Shown here piece by piece: positions 1 through 11,186 of a DNA stretch of 64,000 nt. The notes beneath the pieces are model-generated. The model did not search any database. It was not told the origin of the DNA and worked only from the letters and a program-made list of their open reading frames with translations. Source of the DNA: Taeniopygia guttata. Its lineage: Eukaryota; Chordata; Aves; Passeriformes; Estrildidae. How positions within the stretch are numbered: the first letter of the stretch is position 1; each line of letters begins with the position of its first letter. Both the position numbers and the translations under genes were made by a program. The stretch covers positions 57,661,001 through 57,725,000 of the forward strand of contig NC_133026.1 in NCBI RefSeq assembly GCF_048771995.1. Reading direction: 5' to 3'.

Positions 1-252
1 CTCTCCTCTCCTTGTAGCTGCCCAGTTGGACCTGCAGCTGGGGACAAAGCCCAGCTGTTTCCTCCTCAGGGACATACTAATGTCACTTGGCTTTTAGGCA
101 GGAGTTTGGGCAGTTCTTCAGGGTGATGTTTACTTCATTAGGTGTTTCTCTAATGCTGTAGTCTTCCTCCGCACAAGTGCTACTACAGTCTTGGATGTGT
201 CCAGTCTTGGACGTGGCCACTTACATGACTTTTTCTTGATGTCAGGTGTGTT

Positions 253-822
253 TTAGTGGCCTTCTACACTAAACTGAGCAAACTCTTCCTGTCCTGATTT
301 TATTGATTCATGCATATCCAGCAGGACTCCTAGTTGTCGGATGTTGTCCATGAGCCTGGACACTCGCTCCCTACTCAGCACATACTTTTCCTCTTTTCAG
401 ACCTTTGTTTCCTAGTAAATGCTTCTCAGTCCAAGGCTACTGACATTTATGAAAGCTTTTCATACAAATGGACATAAAGAAGGCCTTTCTGACAGTGTCA
501 GTTCTACACACTTCTAAAAGTTTTGCTTGGTGTTCGTTTAACTTTAAATGCAATTGACTTTTATTAAATTTCATAAAACTGTTCTTCAGTTCAGAAAGTA
601 CTGCCAGACTAATTAGTGGTAGATTCTCTAAGGTCTTTTCCAATTCAGTTGTTCAGAGTCCTTTCTTGCTCCCCACTCTTGCAAATGACTAAATAATTTC
701 TCCAGTATTTAACCATAAAAATCTTTCACATATTATTCACTTTCTTCCTAGATGTCTCTTACCTTAACAGAGCCAATGAATGCACCCTCCATTCTGTCAA
801 ATTTCATAATATTCCCTGCAAT
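253..822 (-). pseudogene. Possible decayed coding sequence or exon remnant, unrecognised
   Basis: Three reading-frame pieces lie in order on the minus strand. At 822-763 there are 20 codons (IAGNIMKFDRMEGAFIGSVK) that run straight into a splice-donor-like GTAAGA. At 643-437 there are 68 codons rich in K, L, E and S that look helical. At about 396-253 there are some 47 codons (including SRERVSRLMDNIRQLG) ending in TAA. The second and third pieces are in different frames, so a frameshift or an intron would be needed to join them. The composition looks more protein-like than the AT-rich surroundings. No convincing splice acceptor was seen: the sequence upstream of 822 is purine-rich. I do not recognise the protein. 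It could be a decayed retrocopy, a few real exons of a gene continuing to the left, or chance. Confidence 0.25.
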
Positions 823-899
823 GCATCTTTTTTTTTTCTTAGTGTATCTCTTCACCTTGCCAATATCTGTAAAATCATAAAGCGTCAGCAGTGAACAGA

Positions 900-2215
900 T
901 AATTGTAGGCAGCTCCCCAAAATTCATTTAGTAACTATTTGATCTCTTTCTGTCTTTTAATAAAACTTATCTGCTTCTCTCTGCTCCCCTTTAACACTCA
1001 AACTTGCAATTTTGTTGTTTTGACACTGTGCTTTTTCCCCCCCAGCCCTGAGTTAAATCCTGTCCTTCAACAGGCACGGTTCTCATGCTCCACAAATTAC
1101 TGTTAAGTGCTACGGGGTGTAGATAGAAGCAGATCAGGCACTGAATGGGGAGTTTCCTCATATTTAGACTGTAACCAACCATCTCAACACAGAGCTCTAG
1201 TATATTACTAAACCCACCAGGGAACAGTTAGTAGATCAAGATTCAATATCCTAGAAATACGTAAAAATCCGTTTGTATCTCCAGAATGCTCAACAAACAA
1301 TTAGGTTGATTCATATTATCTTTAGTCTGTAGTACATGAAGTATTGCTTCACATGAACAGCTTTATGATAGTTAAAACAGAATCATGTTTGCTAAAGTAA
1401 AGAAAGCTGAAAGTTTTTTTAAGAAATGCAGTAATATGTATTCACTGCTCAAAAATACCTGTTCAAGAAAATGTGTAATAACGTGTTTGGAATATATCTA
1501 TCCTCAAGGTTTTAGCAGCCATACATTGAAAATATAGGGCAGACATAAAATATATTTATTGTTCTTACCCTTCAGATAATTAAAAAGTATGGTTCTCAGA
1601 CAACAGCTCACTGTTAGGACAGTCATTGAAAGTTCTCAGGATATTTATCAAACAATAACATCTCCTACTCAAGCACCTCAATAGCCCTAGCTATTAGGAA
1701 CCTTTTAAAAATAATGAGGTATTGTAGTTGTTACAGGGACAAGAACCTGGAAATCTATTACACGGAGAAGCTTCAGGGTGAGAAAAATGGAGGCATGATA
1801 AATATAATGGCTTTGAAGCCATAACAGGTTTTTATTTGACCAGTTATATTAAAGAAAATGATAGAAAACTGTCACATTTGAGTTTCATATTGTTAGAAAA
1901 CTTTAAATTTAGACTTTTTTTTTACTTTAAAAATTGTTGCATGAAAACCAAATGCTCTTGTAGATAGTAAAACTGTTAACCTTGGAAAGCTGAAGTCTAT
2001 TTACAGAAGGGAATAGATCAGACATTAGCATTTGACACATTAATCAACTAATAGTTGTGACACTACTGATTCATCTTTAATGTCATTCTTTGCTCTTGTA
2101 GATTGTCATTGTTCCCTTGAAATCAGTGTCAACTAAGTTTTTGTATCCCTTCAGTCCTTGACAATTTTCTAAAAAGTACAGTTTTGGTATTTTAACTTGA
2201 AAAGACACTCTGCAC
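900..2215. other. Unassigned AT-rich sequence
   Basis: No gene, LINE, LTR or clear tandem repeat was seen here. Open frames are short and without recognisable motifs. Confidence 0.5.
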
Positions 2216-2440
2216 AGACATGCTGCTGTGGAGACTGAAATGTTAACGGGTAATGACTCAGTCAGCCATTTGCAAAAACAGCATGTGCTTTGCTGCTGAT
2301 GTGCAAGGGTGCAGCCCAGGTGCAGAGGGGGTGAGCACCCACCACAGGAGGCTACAAGCTGGGTTTGAGTCAGACAGGGAGGAAGGCAATTAAGAAGTAG
2401 ATTCTGCAAGGTGAGGATAGTGGTTTTTATCACGCCAATG
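2216..2440 (+). mobile_element. LTR fragment, family A, copy 1
   Basis: This segment matches, in inverted orientation, the LTR-like repeat at 10596-11022. Both copies share, in the same order, a GCTGTG..GAGACTG start, a (A/C)GGTAATGACTCA-like block with AGCCATTTGC after it, and a GTGA(A/G)CACCCA..GAGGCTACA block followed by GGGTTTGAG. The match fades after about 2440, so this copy is truncated. The start near 2219 corresponds to the TGTCCTGCTGTG terminus of the other copy. The shape and the TGTCC terminus suggest an avian endogenous retrovirus LTR. The class (ERVK or ERVL) cannot be fixed by eye. Confidence 0.55.
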
Positions 2441-2450
2441 TCCTCCTTTA

Positions 2451-2640
2451 CATAACTGGCTCAGTTGTAAATCCTGTCTCAGGAAAAGAATCGGGACATT
2501 TACATTATTCATCCCCTCTGATATGGCATAACTGCCTCAGGTGAAAACTCCCCCCAGGGAAGTACCAGGACATTCACACATAGGCCTGAGGATATTCACC
2601 CCTCGTGATGGTGCATAACTAGCTCAACTACACCAGTGGG
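2451..2640. repeat. Degenerate tandem repeat, about 76 and 87 bp units
   Basis: The phrase CATAACT(G/A)(G/C)CTCA occurs three times, at 2451, 2527 and 2614. After the first two copies, GGGACATTTACA or AGGACATTCACA follows and then ATTCA(T/C)CCCCT. This gives two full units of about 76 and 87 bp and a partial third. The repeat sits between two LTR pieces and may be an internally duplicated part of an LTR. Confidence 0.6.
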
Positions 2641-2851
2641 AGGTCACTGTTGTGTCTTAGAAGGTGTCACAAACCATCAAAGACCCCCAAAACACTCCCA
2701 GAACTAGTTCTAGGGCTTTCTACCAGAGGACTGCACATGATCCACAGTGTTGCATCACACAGTGTAAAATTCTACCCCTCAATTGGAGAGGTACCGGAGC
2801 ATTCCCAGCAGAACCTGATTGTATATTAACCCATTGAACTTTGTGTTTCAC
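2641..2851. other. Probable further LTR-derived segment
   Basis: This is a richer-GC segment joining the tandem repeat to the LTR that starts at 2852. It holds a TATA-like TATATTAACCCA near 2822. No second copy was found in the window, so the LTR reading is an inference from its position and composition. Confidence 0.3.
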
Positions 2852-3288
2852 AGTGATGCCTTAAGTTTTAGCTTTTATATTTTTCAGATTGGTAGTGCTT
2901 TAGTGTATAAGTCTAAGACTCCATAGTCTGTCAGCTACTCTTCTCCCATTTTATTCAGACAAAACAATTTCTCTCTAGTCCTGAAACTCAAGGACACCTT
3001 ACTGTCTCAGGCAGTCCCCAAAAAATGTAAACAACAGTGAACTGGGGGGGCAAACTTGGAATAAATTATTTCATTTTCTGAGGCTGTAATTGGACAATTA
3101 ACCCTGATATGCGAATAGACAAAACTGATATCTGTCTGACAAACTCATGACCATCGTCCATCTTGAGTGTAGTCTCTGCGAGGTTCCTGCACTACCCAAA
3201 ATGTATCCTTTGAAGGCCTTTCAGAAAATACCTCCTTTATCCTCTAACTCTAGCTTCTATTCTACGTAGCCTCTCCAAGGCACCAACT
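2852..3288 (+). mobile_element. Solo LTR, family B, copy 1 (ERVK-like)
   Basis: This is collinear with the copy at 6361-6801 along its whole length. Shared blocks in order are AGTTTTAGCTTT, GACAAAACAAT, AACTG..GCAAACT, GAAGCTGTAATT-like, GACAATTAA, TCCATCTTG.GTGTAG, TGTATCCTTTGAAG and GTAGCCTCTC. The ends are near AGTGATGCC and AGGCACCAAC, a degraded form of the inverted ends of the second copy. The TATA box and the polyadenylation signal seen in copy 2 are mutated here (CTGATATCTG and AGAAAATA). No primer-binding site follows it, so it is read as a solo LTR. Orientation is taken from the TATA and AATAAA order in copy 2. Confidence 0.7.
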
Positions 3289-5167
3289 GAATTTCCCTAA
3301 CCCTGATTGATCATGATATCACTTCCACCAATGGACATATAAATTGCTACAATCAAGTCTCTTGCTAGATCCATGGGTAGTAATTTCTTTCTACTTTTAT
3401 TATTTTTTTCTAATTCTACCTTTTCCTTGCACATTTTGTTAAATGTTATTTTTATACTTTTATACTGCTAAATTTCTATAGATAACAATAACCAAAATGG
3501 CTACATATTTCCATTCCAAATTGTTCCCAATAAACTGATCCTTCAGTGTCGTTTCAATCTAATAGACCCCAAGGGATCCATTAACAAGAACCCCAGTTAG
3601 CCTCACCTTCTGAGATGTGTCACAGCAGATGCTTAAGTCAGAAACCCTCTGAAAAGGGTGACTTGGGAGATCTAGCTTTTATTACAAAAGTGAACTATGG
3701 TAATGACTTTGAGGGTTTTTTTTTCCTATTTTAAGAGTTGAACCAGAGCCATTAAATATTTCTCTGTGGTAATTAAAAATTCATATAAGCAAATTTTCCC
3801 ACAGAGTTTCTCTAGTGGGCAACATCTGATATTGTCTACCCATGTTTTGGTGGAAACAAGAAATATTTAGCAACTTCTTTGGATTTAAGACTTGGTCTGA
3901 TTTGATAGGAAAAAATTGGTTTTTACTCAAAAGTTTAATGGGTAACTCAAAGTTCTTATTGTGTGCATATCATCTGGACTTGATTTTATGGTGAGATCAA
4001 AAGAAATAAATTTTAGACTGATGCTGTCTTTTTCTGTTGTTTTTTTTTGTTTTTTTTTCCTCTATACATAATAAATATGAAATTTTCACTACAATGCATG
4101 ATGAAAAATCCTCTCCCTGGTGAAGAGAGTCATAGTCATTAAAAACCAGCTTTTTAACTCCTTTATTCATTCATCTATTCCTAAAAAGAATTTTATGATG
4201 AAACTAAATTGGCTTCCTGCAGATTAAACTAATGACTGTGATTGCTTTTACTTATTCCTCCCATATTCAACCTTCCTTGTGACAGATAGGATCTTATCAT
4301 GTTTAAATTAATTTTAACTAGTCCAAATTAGGTCTGACAATTGAGATTCCACATTCAGGAATCTTGTAGACAGAATAAGGGTTTGTGCTCAGGTTATAGA
4401 CCATAAGCAAAGCAATTTTGCCTTAAGATTTTCCCCATGCTGCAGCTGGCTCAGTCTTTGGTCTATTTACTATTGATTTAAGAAAAATAGCTACAAATAA
4501 TTTATGGTTAACAAGGAATTCTAGTCAGAATTCTATTCCATCCTTGCAAAAAATGTAGCTTTTTTCCACGATCCTTGTTTTCACTAGAGAATTCTATTTT
4601 TCTTAAAGTATTGAAGATTTAATAGTATACCTTAGAAGAATAAAGAAAAAATGAAGTAATTCTTAAGTAATTTTATAAAATCTATTACAAAATCTCTGAC
4701 AGCTCTGAACATGAGTTGTATAACATTAAAGTTTACATGTTTAATACCATGATTATGTATAGTTTTTGCTTGCCTTCTAAAATATCTACAAAGCTAAATT
4801 GTACACAGAGACTGCACATACAGCCTGTTCTAGTAAACTTAATTGTACAACAAACTCAAAAATAGTCTCACCAAAATAGTTTTACCAAAATAGTATATTT
4901 ACAAATATACTGTATGTATATTTGTTTATGGCATATACTGTATATGTAAACAGTATATAGAGTCTTATCAGCTCTATCTGGTGTGGAAGCCATCAATATT
5001 ATATTTCTGAAAGGGTGGCATGTTTTGGAAGATTCTCTATTAAAAAAAATAAAGTAGCATTTTAAGTGAATTAGATTACTTAGAGACTTTAGGTGAAAGC
5101 ACACCAAGCCAACACATGGAAATTTTTTCACTTTTATAAAAAAGTTTGATAATTTTTTTTTTTTTTT
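3289..5167. other. Unassigned AT-rich sequence
   Basis: No retroviral gene remnants were seen between the two family B LTRs, so they are not obviously the ends of one provirus. Around 4870-4957 there are AT-rich repeats: ACCAAAATAGT appears twice (4870 and 4884), and TATACTGT / ACAGTATA form an 8-bp inverted repeat (4934-4941 and 4950-4957). A T-run ends at 5167. Confidence 0.5.
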
Positions 5168-5465
5168 AGTGTAGGCACTAGATGCCAGGTACCCAACAAA
5201 GCAAATTTATCACTCCCCTCTTCAGCTGGACAGGGTACATAAAATAAAATAAAAATGGGGTCAAAATAAGGACAGGGAGAGATTGTTTACTGATTATCAT
5301 GACAGGCAAAACAGATTCAGCTTAGGGAAATTTATTTAATTTATTAGCAATCGAATCAGAGTAGGGTAGGATAAATAAACCCAAAATTAAAAAACATTTT
5401 CTTCCCACTTCTTTCTTCCTGGGCTCAAATTCACTGCGAATTTTCTCTTTCTTGTGTATATGAGG
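5168..5465. mobile_element. ERV-derived repeat fragment, family C, copy 1
   Basis: This is similar in order and content to 48875-49190. Shared features are a TG(C/T)CA(A/G)GTAC start, a GACA(G)GCAAAACAG / GACAAAACAGG block, then AATTTATTTAATTTATT(A/G)-type sequence, and a pyrimidine-rich stretch with CTGGGCTCA or CCAAGCTCA. From memory this recalls a common avian ERVL-related repeat. The strand and class were not established. Confidence 0.5.
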
Positions 5466-6360
5466 ACCCAAAACTATTGAGAGGATAAGAATTCTAGAAA
5501 AAGTTAACGAAAAGGTTTGCAATATCTTCAGAAGGAAGGATATAACCAATACATAGTAATGCTTTTACAGTAATGTATATAGTTAAATAGAATATGGAGG
5601 CATTGGGGATCAAATACCAATAAAACTGGTCAACAGAAGAGACTAGAAGACGTAAAAAAACAAACCAGAAATTAATAGATATATTCTACAACTGGAAGGA
5701 TGACAGGTAACTCAGTTTGCCTTTAGGTTGGTGGCAAAATTAACTCTGTCACTGATGATACAAATTCATTAATGTTTTATAAAAGCAATAAGATAGATAC
5801 TAACCAAAAAAAACCAGCTGGAAGTTAAGCTGAAAATAATACATCTGTATTGTTGGAAGAAAATGAAAGATTACAATAATATTCCATATTTCATACATAT
5901 ACAGATTCTGTGATATTGTAAGTGTGGTTCATTCATGTCAACTAGTTGTAGGAAATAACGCTCACATTTATTTGTATGGAAAAATAAGTTTTGCAGTGTA
6001 CTGACATTTTGTGTAAAAAATATACTGTGGCATTATTGTGCAGGAAAGTTAATGGTTTTGAGCCAAGGCTTAATAAATATACTCTTCCCAACTGAGCAAA
6101 CAATTTTTCTTCAGTCAATGAATAAGAAAGAAATAAACAGCAACGGAGGCAACATCAACTCTGTGTCATATGAGTAAGGTTGAAAAATACAATTTTAATT
6201 TGACTCTGTATAAGCCTCACTGACACCAGATCAATATTTCATAACATGGTAAGATTTAGTCCATGTCTTTACATATTAATGTAACCAAATAGGACATTCC
6301 AGTAGGAAATCTCATTGTGTGTAGACTTCATAATAAAAATCAAGAAAGTTTCATACATCC
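5466..6360. other. Unassigned AT-rich sequence
   Basis: Nothing recognisable was seen. The sequence just before 6361 lacks a polypurine tract, which argues that the following LTR is not the 3' end of a provirus. Confidence 0.5.
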
Positions 6361-6801
6361 TGTGATGCTGTAAGTTTTAGCTTTCATATTTTCCAGATTC
6401 TGTACTGCATTAGTATTTAACTCTGAACTTTATATAAAGTGTTAGCAAGTTCCTCTCACAGCACAGTTAGACAAAACAATCCTTTTCCAGCCCAAGAACC
6501 AAACACACCACTGCAGCTTCAGGCCTAAAAAGTATAATCAGGAGTGAATTGAGGAGAGCAAACTGGGAGGATGTGACTTCATAAACTGAAGCTGTAATTT
6601 GACAATTAAACCCAATATGTAAATGGACCAAAACTTATAAAAGTGTGAAAACTCCTGACCCAGCATCCATCTTGGGTGTAGCCTTAGCTAAGCTCTTTTA
6701 CTGCCCAAGGTGTATCCTTTGAAGTCCTTTTTAATAAATTCCTGCTTTATTCCTTTAAATCTCTCTAGCCTCTGTTCTAGGTAGCCTCTCTAGGCATTAC
6801 G
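6361..6801 (+). mobile_element. Solo LTR, family B, copy 2 (ERVK-like)
   Basis: This copy is better preserved than the one at 2852-3288. It starts TGTGATGCTG and ends near TAGGCATTACG, an imperfect inverted terminal repeat. Inside it are a TATAAAA box at 6636-6642, a CATCCATCTTGGGTGTAG block, TGTATCCTTTGAAG at 6711-6724, and an AATAAA polyadenylation signal at 6733-6738, in the order promoter then polyA. That fixes the plus orientation. No clear target-site duplication was seen. The length (about 440 bp) and structure fit a short avian ERVK-type LTR. Confidence 0.75.
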
Positions 6802-9800
6802 TGCATATTTTTGCCTGTGTTTAAGACTTTTATCCCTCTGGATTATATGTAGTCTTTATATAATAATATTTAAATATATGAAGGATTACAATAAACTGAT
6901 AATTTATAATCCATTCTTCCTCAGGATACACTGAAAACATTTTGAACTAGGTTCTATAAGAAAATCTATTTATATCTCTGGAAAAGATAATCAAGACCTT
7001 ATATTTCATATAAATTATGGGAAGACAGGAATCTTATGTTGTAATTAAAAATAAGAAAGAAAATGAACCAACAAAACACATAACCAAACCCCCAAACAAT
7101 ACTATGCTTTCCATTCCACAGTGAACAGGAATTTAGCTAGAAAGAGGATACCATCTATACTAATGAGTTCAGTCATCTGAAATGCATTAACCACAAATTC
7201 TTGAAACATTAAATGCAGCTAATAGAAGCACACATATCTATGACTATTCTTTTTTACTGAAATTGTGTTATGAGAAGCAGTGTTATAGTAAGAAGAATTT
7301 CATACCTTCTGCAAGACAAATGACATGCATTCATCACGGAATTCTAACTTAAATATATTACAGAGCTATTAGTTGGCATATTTCAATAATTAAATTTTGG
7401 CTTTAGTACTAAAGACACAAAAGTTTTGGAAGAATGTGACAAATAAACCTGACAATAATAATAAAAAATATTCCTGTGGGAAATGATGTGGAAGATGTAC
7501 CTATTTCCATGGATGTATATGGCTGGGAGGTGCAAAACAACTGGAGAAGCATCGGGAATTTTTTTTTATTCGACAGATGTTCTGTTATTTCAAAAGTGAA
7601 ACCATTAAGAATACAGTTGTGATGAATGAGCACCTGAAAAAATTGTACTAGTAAGGACTTTATTCACAGCAAAGTGAGCTTTTTAATAAGATGCAGTTAT
7701 AAAGAAACTGAGCACCTATAAAATACCAGGATCCACAGTAAAAATCCATACATCTTAAACTCTGTATGTTCTTCTAATCAAATGCATTCTGATGGTGTCC
7801 ACAGACTGTGGATGAACTTTTCAGTGGTGATAGACTGCTTGTCTGTCAGTGACAGACAATTTTTAAGACTTCTATTTCTGTGTTCATTACATTTTTTAGT
7901 GCCTTTCATACTGAAAGTAGTTTTTTTTTATTTTTTGGTGTTGTTGACATATGAACTTTAATAGACTTTATGTTCAATCTTCCACCTTGTGACACTAATA
8001 CTAAACAACTGAATATTTGCTCAGAGCAAGCCCTTGCAGTGGTTCATTAGCCTATTGCTCCGCCATGCACTCTCTCATAATTAGATATGGATCTACCACA
8101 CACCACACAAAATGGCTTGGAGCACTGACATACAGAACAGATAGTCACATACAGCAGAACAGAACATGGAAAGGTAACAAAAATGTTTCAGGATGAAATC
8201 AGGAAGTACTAATGAAAGAGAATTCATCAGATTGAAAAAATAATAGATGAGGGACCAAAAGTATGAGACTTCACAGAGATGAAAGATGTTCAGGTGATAA
8301 ATGGAGAATGACTGATCACAAGAAGTCCACTCAGTAAAATTATCAGTTAGCAACCTTAAAAGAAAAATAATTATTTTTCCACACAACTTATAATTGTAGG
8401 TATAAATTACTTCCAAATAGATAAGACAAGTTATCAGTGCCTATTAAATGCAGCATTCTAAATGCAGTATCTAGTTCTGAAATCCCTCGTGGCCTGTAGC
8501 TGTGAAAAACATATCACTGGAAGGATAATTTTGTACTTGTTCTCATATTCTTGCCTTGTTGTCATATCCTGAATTAGGAAAATTGGAACAGATGACCCAT
8601 TGTCCTGTACAGTGTGATAATTTATAAAATCTCTTCTGTATCTTATATAAATACGTTAGAATGTGAATATAGAGCCCAATAATAACTGATAAGAACATTT
8701 CCAGAGTAAGTTTGCTGAAACAATTTTTAGGCATTTTTGAACAGTTTTTAACAAAAAAATCATCAACAGTCATTTGATCAATGTATATGTGTAATTAACC
8801 AGAGTAGAATCAGAGTCATGTAATTAATTACTTTGTTACTTTGATTTCACTTTAAAAGCAAATGCATTCGGAGAAAACAAAGTTGATAGAATCCACAAGG
8901 TATTATTTTAGATATTACCCACTGTAACTATTGAAAATTTTTAACCAGATGATATTTGGATGAATAAAATGAAATCATATTGGAATTAGTGAAACTATTA
9001 TTGTAACAGAGCTTTATTCCTATTAGCAGCTGAGGTGTTTTTCTTTTTATTCATTATACTGTTCCTATGACTGCCTGTTTGACTTTCACGCTGTTGATGT
9101 AAATGAACTCTTTCTTTGATGATGATAATATAGTACAGCAGCAATATGTGCGTATAATTGTCCTCTTTAAAAGTACCTTTTAAATTTAAATCCAAGATGC
9201 AATTATTTTAGATATGCAAATGATCAAATTTAGGATAATGCTACAAGAGAAATTCATAACAGGTTCAAAACAGAGTAGAAATGGCTATCTCTGCCTTAGG
9301 CTTACTGTAGATTTCCTGACAGAATTCAAACATACTCAGCTGAATAAAAGAAATAACACCTTGTAAGGATTATGTTCTTCTGTCAGAGTCCAGTGCTCTG
9401 TCTCTAGCTTCTTGCAGAGAAACCCTCCTCTGCATGAAGAGGATTTAACCTGTGATATACCATACTTGCTGTCATTACATGGTGTTTTGCATTAAGAAAG
9501 GCACACAGGCAGTGCACTGAGAGCATATTACAGGCACATATTACAGTCAAATCACAGTACAAATCTCCTGCCCATTACTGGTTTCTCTGCGTGCTCTGTC
9601 ATCCTGATGCTGAGCATTCCCAATCACTAGAGAGGAGCAATAGACTGAAGACAGCTGAAGTCCATTGACCTCTTAGAAGTCTGTGTTAATTGTTCTTTAG
9701 TTTTTATATTCTTTGTTGGGCTAAGCCACATTTACACTTTCACCAGGCTGGTCTTGCCAACTAAAGAAAGCAATAATCTCTGTTAGTTAGCCCCAGGAAG

Positions 9801-10499
9801 GCCACTTACACAACCAGTTGGTACACCAAGTTCATAAAAACGGTTTGGTTTAATATCCAATAAAGGTAGACCAGTCTTGGTCTTATTAGATTCATATTTG
9901 CAGAAGCCTAAATCTTTTTGCACTATGGAATTATGATATTCAGAGACTGATGTCTTTACATAAATATTGCAGTAAAGTCACTTCAAAAGACAGCATTCTC
10001 ATTCTGTGTTGCAGTCATTTTCCTCTTCATTTCTTCTATTCTATCATCTTTTTCTATGCTAGGAGATCAGTAATAAACCAGGGGACTGTAGAGGATGAAA
10101 CAAATCTTTGCATATCAAATGAAATTAGAAAATCAGTCTAATTAGGAAGATAAGAATTACAATCCATTGTAACTCATGTACAATCAGGCAAGGTCTTCAT
10201 TTGTATTTAAAGGTGAGAGTCCTATAAGGAGCTCCCTCCATAATGAACTTGTTCATTCACTATTGGCATAAAATACGTCAATAATTTGTGCAAATACATA
10301 CATGTATAGCTGGGTGTTTTATAGCCTGACTTTTAACTTGCTGTATATACTTTTGGTTAACTTTTGATGAAAAAAAGACTGTAGTTTCTGAATATTTGTT
10401 GCAAAGTTAGTCTTGGGAAAGGTAATGTGTATTTTCAGCCAGTGATCTAGGTATGTCAATCATCTCTTTTAAAATGTATCCCCATTAGATTCTCCTTTC
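6802..10499. other. Unassigned AT-rich sequence
   Basis: No gene or repeat was recognised. A perfect palindrome lies at 7839-7859 and is listed separately. Open frames are short and AT-driven. Confidence 0.5.
7839..7859. repeat. Perfect 10-bp inverted repeat
   Basis: TTGTCTGTCA and TGACAGACAA flank a single G. The right arm is followed by a short T-run. No coding or RNA-gene context was seen. Confidence 0.8.
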
Positions 10500-11022
10500 A
10501 TAGTGGAACACTGTGGCCTTGCAGTGTTGCTAATATGTCTCTTCATCTTCTTATGAAAATAAAGTATTTGTCCTTCTTGGACCAATGTGGAATCCTCTGA
10601 TTCCTTCCCCCTCAAGGAAATCCTGAGAGCCCTCCTTCAGAGAGACTTACCACAGAGTTGCCCCAGCCTGCATGGACAGAAAGCTCTTCTTCATGGACTC
10701 TCACATAACAGCGATCCATCCCAATTCCTTTCCCCATATGTCTGAACTTCCCCTGGCTTCTCCTTTCCAGTTTCCTCATTGGTTGTGATACCCCTGGTGG
10801 CTCAAACCCCAGTCTGTAGCCTCTGGTAATGGGTGTTCACCCTCTCTGTCTTTTATGGGTCAGATGTTTTGCCACTACACGTCCAAAAACTCTCCTCCTT
10901 CCCTTTGGTTTTGCGGGGGAGGAGGGCAATACTAATCCTGGCAGAGCAACCTGACACTTCTGCAAATGGCTGGCTGTTTTGAGTCATTGACCAGTAACAT
11001 TCCAGTCTCTCACAGCAGGACA
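10500..11022 (-). mobile_element. LTR, family A, copy 2
   Basis: Read on the minus strand, the element starts at 11022 with TGTCCTGCTGTGAGAGACTG. It shares with 2216-2440 the ordered blocks AATGACTCA, GCCATTTGC, GTGAACACCCA, GAGGCTACA and GGGTTTGAG. It is clearly more GC-rich than its flanks. The part from 11022 to about 10596 is secure. The far end is uncertain and is put near 10500. The minus orientation follows from the TGTCC start, which is usual for the 5' end of avian ERV LTRs. Confidence 0.6.
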
Positions 11023-11053
11023 ATTAAACATAGAATATGTTTGTTTTCAAATA

Positions 11054-11186
11054 TATAGAATATTCTGAGTTGGAAGTGACCCACAAATATCATTAAGTCC
11101 AACTCTTATGTGAATGGCCCATACAGGGTTCGACCTCACAACTTTGGTGTTGTTAGCACTATGCTTTGACTAGCTGAGCAATGTAT
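11054..11186 (-). mobile_element. tRNA-Ile-headed SINE with CR1-like tail (TguSINE1-like)
   Basis: On the minus strand the element begins near 11183 with GCTCAGCTAGTCAAAGC (11179-11163), which resembles box A and the D-arm of tRNA-Ile. It continues to GGTCGAACCC (11135-11126), a box B-like T-arm sequence. The 3' half, AGAGTTGGACTTAATGATAT..CACTTCCAACTC, is the tail of a CR1 LINE and ends in AATATTCTATATAT. This head-and-tail design is that of TguSINE1, a passerine SINE mobilised by CR1 (established knowledge; name from memory). Box A and box B are both mutated, so it is probably transcriptionally dead. Confidence 0.75.

Noticed and set aside
991..1182. 63-codon minus-strand frame
   Set aside because: No motif, no splice signals, and typical of chance frames in this sequence.
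2852..6801. One full provirus bounded by the two family B LTRs
   Set aside because: No primer-binding site, polypurine tract or retroviral gene remnant seen between, and the LTRs are well diverged.
11126..11183. Possible tRNA-Ile gene
   Set aside because: Only the head is tRNA-like, box A and B are mutated, and the CR1 tail shows it is a SINE.
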